Part shown: in pieces, positions 53,451 to 60,000 of the stretch | Layout of the letters: each line of letters opens with the position of its first letter | Position numbering within the stretch: the first letter of the stretch is position 1 | Origin: Symbiodinium natans | Lineage: Eukaryota > Sar > Dinophyceae > Suessiales > Symbiodiniaceae | Direction: 5' to 3' | Length of the DNA stretch: 60,000 bases | NCBI GenBank assembly: GCA_905221605.1 | Contig: CAJNDS010002512.1 | Span: forward strand, 876,360-936,359 | The notes under the pieces: generated by a model | The model's database searches: none | Told to the model about the DNA's origin: nothing | What the model saw: only the letters and a program-made list of their open reading frames with translations | Position numbers and translations under genes: made by a program

Positions 53451-54311
53451 CTGGAGGCGACCTTTTCAGTTGGAATTCCTGTTTTTATGATCCAGTCGAT
53501 CGCGGAAAGCGGGTCTGGCTTTGGGGATGTTCAGCCATGGCAGATTCAACTACAGGATTTGCAGGTGTCTTTGTGGTGGAGCTAACACAGAGCGATTGTG
53601 CAGGCGCAGGTTTCTGTAAGGTTCACTTTCAGTCAAGCATTCGAGTGGTTCCTCAACCAGCAATCTACTAGCAATGCAGGTAAGGCTGTCTCTTTCGTTT
53701 TTCAACTAGGACACGTCCGCGCGAACCAGTATCAACCCATACTTAATAACAAGCAACTACGAAGTTAGAACAGTCAGTGCAGCATGCGCCGCAACTCGCT
53801 TTGGATGGCAGGCCTTTCTTGCGGCCCGGGTGCAGGACGGCGAGAAAGAGGTTGGTGCGGTGGAGATCTCAGAGCACATTTACGGATTGATGGCACAGGT
53901 CTTAAGTTCTGATATTCTCAAGTGAAGACTCCCAAACTTTCCTGCACATGACGGTTAGGAAACTACCCAGGTTAAGCCACAGATTCTGGAAAAGACTTCG
54001 CTGCAAAGCTTGATCAGGACGTTGGCAATGTCAAGGTTATATATATATAAACCTTCAATTCAAAGAGTAAGGACTACTAGGAATATAACATGAGATCACC
54101 AGCTTGTAAAACGGCATTAACCTGCATGCCCCAATCAACTGAAGTCCTGGGTTCTGTATAAACTCATCAAGAACTGTTAGAACAGAGGCATCCGAACTGG
54201 CATGTGCGTCCATACCAAATGAAGTCCCTAAACCAACAAAGGGCGAGCAAGGGTACCATACATGTAGATTTAATATCTAGTACCCAATGTCCAATATTTA
54301 GTATCTATGCC

Positions 54312-54319
54312 TACATACA

Positions 54320-54351
<32 letters not shown>

Positions 54352-54362
54352 CATATTATATA
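54312..54362. repeat. (CATA)n / (AT)n microsatellite
   Basis: About nine CATA units followed by ATATAT. Confidence 0.95.
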
Positions 54363-54398
54363 TATATACACACATACTTTGTTTTAGCTAGCACAGGT

Positions 54399-54634
54399 GG
54401 CGTCCAGTTCCTTGTTAAGCCAGTATGGAAGAACCTGGTAGAAAGCAAGCTCACGATTCGGCACGCGGCTGCACACAGCGAGGTCTTTCTGCTTGTCCAG
54501 GCACTCCGCGACCTGCCCCAGGACCATGGCTACGAAGTTTTTGGCATTGGGCCGTTTGATTGTAAAGTTGCAAGGGCGTATGGTCTCGCTTGCCAGGGTT
54601 TAGAGCAACTGGAGCCTAAAACAGTTGCACAGTG
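54399..54634 (+). CDS. Tudor-like segment 2
   Basis: After TTAGCTAGCACAG the frame reads GGVQFLVKPVWKNLVESKLT, IRHAAAHSEVFLLVQALRDL, PQDHGYEVFGIGPFDCKVAR and AYGLA, ending in a stop at 54634 or in a donor near 54599. EVFGIGPFDCKV aligns with EVLGVGPFHCKT at 53.2 kb and VIAVEAFQCRL at 55.15 kb. LRDLP before it fits the Leu-Pro turn of a Tudor domain. Tudor domains bind methylated arginine or lysine peptides. This could be part of a multi-Tudor protein. Confidence 0.38.
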
Positions 54635-55131
54635 ACAGGCAGCAAGCACACCTTGAACATAAGTTTGGACAGTGCTAGAACGGTTGTGTCCGGGTTTACT
54701 TTTCTTCTTAGCCTTCTTTCTGCAGTCGATGCGGCGCAGCTTCCCGACTCAGCGATTTGAGGGTGCCAGTGGAAAACTGTTGGGGTGCAAAGCCGCAAAG
54801 CGCAGCAACAGGGCTCAAGACTTTGCAAGCAGTCGATTTTATCTGGTTTGACCATCCGGCCCGGGTTGCCATTTCCATCCACACGTTGCCTGCCGTTGTT
54901 ATCGGATTCAGCAATTCTTGGGGGGCTTTAGATTGACCAGATTGACCATGGAAGGGGAACCAGGATGAACTGAGGGAGCAAGAAGGGGCTTTAGAGCTTG
55001 CGGGAACTCGGAGAAACTTGGAGAGAAAGGCTCTCTGCCATCTCAAAGTGCGAACCCTGGCATACCCCCCCCCCCCCCCGCCCCCGTGTAGGAGGGATAG
55101 GGATGTTCTGTTCGAACTCAGTCCTGCTTTT

Positions 55132-55200
55132 GCAGCCGGCCTTCCACAGGTGATTGCAGTTGAGGCTTTTCAATGCAGGCTCCAGGACATATTGGCTTGA
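55132..55200 (+). CDS. Tudor-like segment 3
   Basis: Reading through the acceptor-like CCTGCTTTTGCAG the frame is FELSPAFAAGLPQ then VIAVEAFQCRLQDILA and a stop (or a donor just before it). This is the closest of the three to the Tudor consensus LPxQAIxCxLxGI. Splice borders are uncertain. A poly-C run lies just upstream near 55066-55085. Confidence 0.38.
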   Translation, partial: AAGLPQVIAVEAFQCRLQDILA

Positions 55201-57856
55201 ATGTGTACGAAACTGTGCCGTCCAGGCAAGGTATTTCTATCAAAAACACATAGGACCCTTGCAGTCTGAGCTTGCAAAAAGGTCTCCAACTGAAGGTCTC
55301 CAACTGCGGTCCTGCTGTTTGGAAACCTGTCACCCAGGTTTTTTTCCATAGCATGGCCCCAACGCGCTGGCGAAACTGAAACGCCCGGTAAGCTTTACAT
55401 GGGCTATGTACGAGGGGCACGGAAAGGTTAGGTCGCATCCAAGTCATCGAATTCAAGTCGTCCTCCGCCTTGTTTGCACATATACCAAAAACGAAACCGA
55501 ACGCCAAGAGACTCGGTACTTGACCGTGGCACCCGATACAAAATCGACGATTGCGGCCAACGCAGGCAAGCCTGTACTTCAGCTGCCAGTGACACGATAG
55601 AACGGACCGCAGCTCCAAGCCGCCTCTTTAGCGCAGCTTGTGCTGCGATTTGTCCAACGCATCCAGCCGAAATCGTTACAAGATGCTGCTGCTGAACAAA
55701 CACGGTCCAGAGCTGAACTTCTTATCGGTAACCGACACGGATCGCTGAATGGGCCTGTAGTATTTTGGCGGTCTCAGGGAGAGCAGCAAGTGGTGAGAGC
55801 TGGCCACAGGAACGCTTTATCTTGGCAGATGCGGGCTGTTCACATTCTTCTGCACCTTCAGAAACATATCATAAACAAAGGCCTGCAACAGAGCTTAATT
55901 TCCCTGAGCCCTTGGTTCGGGCTGTATGAAACAACAGCTCAATCCTGCCTTGTAGAGCCGAGGCTCGCCATGATGGCCTTCCCTGCCCTCCGTGAACACC
56001 CTATTCAGAAAATGCCATTCTGACGCGCGCGGCTTAGCAGATGGAGAGACTTCGGGGGATGCTCAGTTGTGTGTCTTCAGGGTGAATCAGTATGAAACGC
56101 GAGGAATTGTTTTCGAAGGGCAAATGTGACGAGTGCGCCAGCAATGCAACAGACTTCGGGGATTACAAGGGGCATACTGAAGGTGTGGAATGGCTCATCT
56201 CCTTTCGAAATCGGCTTTGGGGCCGGACGTGGCCGCCCTCCATGCTCTCGCCGAAGGCCGATGCAGAGACCCTGAGACCTTTCATTTAAATGACCCGAGC
56301 ACACTCAGTTGTACTTGCTCCCGCTTTGTAGTGTCGTTCGGGGTATTGGAGGGTTTTTACTCTTGGGTGACCGAAGATTCCCAGCTGCACAGCCAAGTGA
56401 ATCTACGTCAACCTTGGCTACCTGTTTCTGGCCGCTTGACGTCAAATTTCGCATGTTTGGCTTTCTTGAGCTCGTCTGGAAGTGCATGCCCCATGGCCGG
56501 TAGCAATCCAGCATGCAACAAAAAAGTTCAGGATGCTTTTGGCAATTCCATGCAGGTGACAGAGTGTGCTGAAAAGGAACGTGAGTCCGCTCACAGCTTC
56601 TAGCCAGAACACCAGGCCCCATTTAGTTGCACCAGTATGGGCCTGGGCTAGCAAGCAAAAACTGCGTAAAGCCTCAAGGACTTGCATATGCTGCTTACAA
56701 AACATCTCTGGAGTTCGTTAGGCCATGATCATGCAACCCAGCCTTGTGCAACTAGCTGCAAAGATCTTGCTGCCATGCCGGCGCCGAGCATCCCAGCAAA
56801 CCGTCGTCAAGGCCTGGCTACTTCAGGCTGAAAGGTTTGCGATTCATGGAGACCTGCATATTCTGTACGGTAGTTTCTTGAACACAGCGTTGGCATATTG
56901 CCAAGCCCAATCTTTCATAGATTCTTCCAAATGGAGATGTTCTGGAAGGGGGGTCTGACAGGGGGTGGGCGCAGCGATTGCTCAGCAAGCCCTCAGCAAG
57001 CACTCCAAAACAGTTTTTGTCGAGAAGCTGTCGAGGTCCGAGCGCTTAGCGAGTGCTTAGCGAGTGCTTGCCAAGGCTTTGTGGAGCCACTCAGAACCCC
57101 CCGAGCTAGACCCTTCCCAGAACACCTCCATGGCCCACTGGAAACCACAAGCCCGGGGCCCTCATCCCACCGAGTGCAGTATGGATGAAACCATGCACCA
57201 TGCATCGCATCTAGGGGTCAATAGAGTGATATCCGATATCCTCAACTCTGAAGCGCTTACTTCTTCACAGCCCAAAGTCCAGAGTCCCAGCAGGAACTGG
57301 GGACCAGTCCGACGATGGCGGGGAAGTGCATCGGCTCCGATGGAAGTTGGTTGTGCTTGAAGATCCAGGTTTAAGGCTTAGTATTGGGGCTTCGGACATA
57401 TTCTTTCTACATGGTCTATTGTGCATCAAGACTACTGCTCTGTTTGAGCCCGTGACCTGAACCCTGGATCGCAAAGCAGCTTGTAAGTCTTTTGGAGCCA
57501 CATTTTAAAACCACAGCAGTTTTGCAAAACGATGAGCCAGCGATAGCCAGCTGAGATGCCCAGATTCCAGCACAGACCAGCAAACATTGTAGAAGAAAGA
57601 AGGATGCCCTAAGTCCCCAATTCCACGCTTGAACGACAGATGGCACTTCTGCACACTTCTTACCTGTAGCCTGCAGCAGCACAATCTCAACTGATACTGG
57701 AGACCTGAAGCCTTGGCCTTATCGCTTCTGCGATGCCGGGACCGGATCACAAAGAAACCTTGTCCTGTCCTTCCAAAGTGTGGAGAACGTCAGGTAAAAT
57801 TGAAAAGCTACAGCTTCAGGGTGTAGCGCTCGCTTTTAATGGGCGGAGCGGCTTAG
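55201..57856. other. no confirmed gene
   Basis: Protein-like scraps (VNQYETRGIVFEGQM near 56090, and the frame 55640-56023) could be further exons of the Tudor-like gene but cannot be connected. Confidence 0.3.
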
Positions 57857-58003
57857 CTTTCGCTTGAATGTGAAACCATCCACGAGGTTTGACGGCCTTA
57901 GCACGCCCAAGGTCAGAAGCATCGAGGTTGAGATGCCCTCGTTGGGTAGGGAGCTTGAGGAGAAGCTGGAGACGCTGCGCCGGCAGTTCCTTGCCCCTAC
58001 AGG
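57857..58003 (+). CDS. possible exon, unknown protein
   Basis: After GGCTTAG the frame reads NVKPSTRFDGLSTPKVRSIE, VEMPSLGRELEEKLETLRRQ and FLAPTG before a GC or GG donor. It has G/C-ending codons and a short predicted coiled coil (RELEEKLETLRRQF). Family unknown. Confidence 0.35.
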
Positions 58004-58948
58004 GCAGCCTTCAGCTTGCACTTTCGGGTTCGCGGTGGAGCTTTAAAGTAGAGCTCGCGGGGATGGCGGCAAGTCGTCTGAGCGTCTGCTGTGCGATAAG
58101 TCTCGTGTCCCGGCATCTCAAGGAGGTCGAGGTTGAACCAATGGATTGCTTGAGCAAGGCTTGGTGGCTAGGGTTAAACACAGTATCCAAGTAGAAGACA
58201 GAACAGCACCAAACAAGGAATCGATTCCCTGCAGATCCATAAGGTTTTGCATTCAAACAGCCGGCAGTACGGATGCTGGGTGAACTGTAGGACAATGACG
58301 ATTTTTGACTAGAAAGTTGGGTTCTTGGTGTAAGCAGTTTTATTGGGGTTTTCACCCGAGCCCTTGTCAAACAACTTATGACCTTGCGGTGACATTAATA
58401 CTAGTTGCCACACAGGCATCCCTTTCCCATCTGCCCCCGCCCAACGGACAGCACAAGACCAGTTTGCGAGCTCAGGTTTGAGTTGGATCTTGGACAGGTC
58501 CGCGAGCGACTGCAGGCGCGATGACTTTTGATCCGGAAAAGGCCCTTGGGTTCTCATGTCTAATCCTTGTAAATCAAAGACGCAGGTGGACGGGCGGGGG
58601 TCGACAGGCAAGGTGGGAGATCTCGGGCACTGGAGAGGAGTGAAACTGGCTGGATGCAGGCTGCAAAGCTGAGTGAGATCGGGTGGATGGTTGGTCCATG
58701 GGCAGGGGGATGCAGGCCGACAGGAGGTGAGCGAGATCGGGAGTACGTCGTTCGCAGCCGGTTGACAGGTGGGCGCTCGTCCACGGGCTGGGCGGGCGAT
58801 GCACATTCTCGTCGCTTCCATTCGCTCATGTCTCGGCCCTTGGGACTTCCCTCAAGCCTTCAAACTACCAAATGTTCCTAAAACCACCAAATTCTCCAAC
58901 AACTAGAGGAGTTAGTTCTAAAGCAAGCTTTTCCTAGCCATCAAGCAG
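58004..58948. other. no gene recognised
   Basis: Frames here (for example 58309-58821 minus) are Pro/Ser-rich and without domains. 58590-58800 has GGTGGG/GGCGGG-type low complexity. Confidence 0.4.
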
Positions 58949-59157
58949 GCATCCCAAAGCCCGGGAAGGCCTTGGAAGCTCGTAAGCACCCAGACCTCGG
59001 CAACAGCAACGTCGGCGCCGAGGCCTCGCGACGAGGGACATCGATTATGGGAGGTGTCCTAATCAGTGTCCCAATGAGTGTACTGTGTGAGGATCTTTCA
59101 GGGTGGCGTGCGGCTTTCTTTTCGCTGGGAATCTTCAATCTCAGTCACGCCCGTCAG
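58949..59157 (+). CDS. possible MFS-type transporter exon
   Basis: Between AAGCAG and a CAG/GTTGTT donor the frame reads KPGKALEARKHPDLGNSNVG, SIMGGVLISVPMSVLCEDLS and GWRAAFFSLGIFNLSHARQ. A small-residue helix followed by SGWRAAFFSLG resembles the G-x-x-x-G...GWR-x-x-F pattern at a transmembrane pair of major-facilitator transporters. Both ends are splice-like and the exon ends in phase 0. Substrate unknown; the other exons were not found. Confidence 0.35.
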
Positions 59158-60000
59158 GTTGTTGCCTCTAGATTGTATTCGGCACGCCTCTGCTCCTCCA
59201 CCCCAGCTGGCCCTCTCCATGAACCGAACCTTTGTTTCTTAAGTGCTTTAAGGTGGAGATGATCAAAGTATGTAAATATTCTTTGGATTACTCGCCATCC
59301 TGCATGCGCCTGATTACCCGGGCCGAACGAGCAACAGGTCGAAAGGATGCTTTGTGCACTCAGGGCTCGTTACTAAATTGGCAGGTGCTGCGAAATTGCC
59401 TTCTTAAGTCCTTATTTGAGTTCCCTCAGGTTGCGTAGTGCAGAGGTTGAGTTCATCAAGTGTATATATATATAATGCGAATGTAGAGTGTTTTGGCCAT
59501 GGCATGCAGTATTGGGCGGGATCTTGGGTAAAGATTTGAGAGAAGCTTCATGTGGCGGATCATCGTCAGCACATGGCAGGGGGCGACGATGGACAATTGC
59601 AAGGTTGATGTGAACGAGTTGGCACCACAGAAAGAGGCATCTTGGTAATTGAACTCTCAGACAAAGGTTCCACTGTAACACCGAAGCATTTGCACTTTTT
59701 TTGGTGAAACATCTACAAACTGAGCCCCCAAACATCACAAGGCACTTCATACCGAGGCAAACCCCTCGACTGAGTTCCGTTAAGTAAGCAAAAGAACCCC
59801 ATAGTGCCAACACTTCGAACACGACAACTGTGTTGCGGATGGTCGCGATCTTCGGGACAGTGCTTCCCCGACATTCGACAGCGATCCACAGTGTTTCTGA
59901 GGACTTCCATCATGTAGATCGCACCTCCGACACGTGCCTCCATACATCCATGATCCCCGAGACGGCTTGAGACTGCTGCTACATGATTTGTTCCGTACTT
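59158..60000. other. no gene confirmed
   Basis: Minus frames at 59412-59822 and 59713-59943 are open but unsupported. (TA)n at 59462-59474. Confidence 0.35.

Noticed and set aside
1-60000. Dinoflagellate spliced-leader copies (CCGTAGCCATTTTGGCTCAAG family)
   Set aside because: I looked for GGCTCAAG and CCATTTTGGC by eye on both strands and saw no convincing match; a search with mismatches could still find relics.

Overview
The window looks like nuclear DNA of a dinoflagellate, probably of the Symbiodinium/Suessiales type. The evidence is long gene-poor stretches, coding pieces that only make sense as short exons, introns that use GC as well as GT donors, many simple repeats and poly-C/G runs, a CCCTAAA-type telomere-like patch, and proteins of types I associate with dinoflagellate genomes. 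No prokaryotic operon logic applies. All gene models come from reading frames, splice-site logic and recognition of families, without any database search.

Layout. 1-13 kb: an ankyrin-repeat gene (2074-2736), an A-depleted T-rich block (3480-4060), a palindromic array of a 13-base motif around a purine tract (5.2-5.75 kb), a telomere-like patch (9589-9615) and a few weak exons, including a two-exon minus-strand piece (12062-12516). 13.5-18.1 kb: a multi-exon SET-domain protein methyltransferase gene. The first four exons join in phase, and so do the two exons that carry the C-terminal half of the SET core; the middle is unresolved. 18-27 kb: mostly non-coding to my eye.

27.3-30.0 kb and 45.8-50.1 kb: two diverged copies of one membrane-protein gene (predicted four membrane segments and cysteine-rich C-terminal repeats). 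The second copy has two introns the first lacks, and the first has a frame break. One intron of the second copy holds an unusually large cluster of simple repeats.

32,496-41,507, between the two copies: a 9.0 kb tyrosine-recombinase (DIRS/Ngaro/PAT-type) retrotransposon recognised by its split direct repeats (A1 ... B1-A2-B2). It carries a coiled-coil ORF, the N-terminal part of a tyrosine recombinase, the recombinase catalytic domain in inverted orientation, a CCCH-finger Gag-like ORF, a dioxygenase-like ORF and a C5-methyltransferase-like ORF. Reverse transcriptase and nearly all of RNase H are missing. The repeats are almost identical, so the insertion looks young although the copy is broken.

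50-60 kb: weak exons, among them three repeats of a Tudor-like segment (53.2, 54.55 and 55.15 kb) and a possible MFS transporter exon (58.95-59.16 kb), plus a degenerate tandem repeat at 52.4 kb. The organism, the exon borders and the functions of the low-confidence entries are inference.
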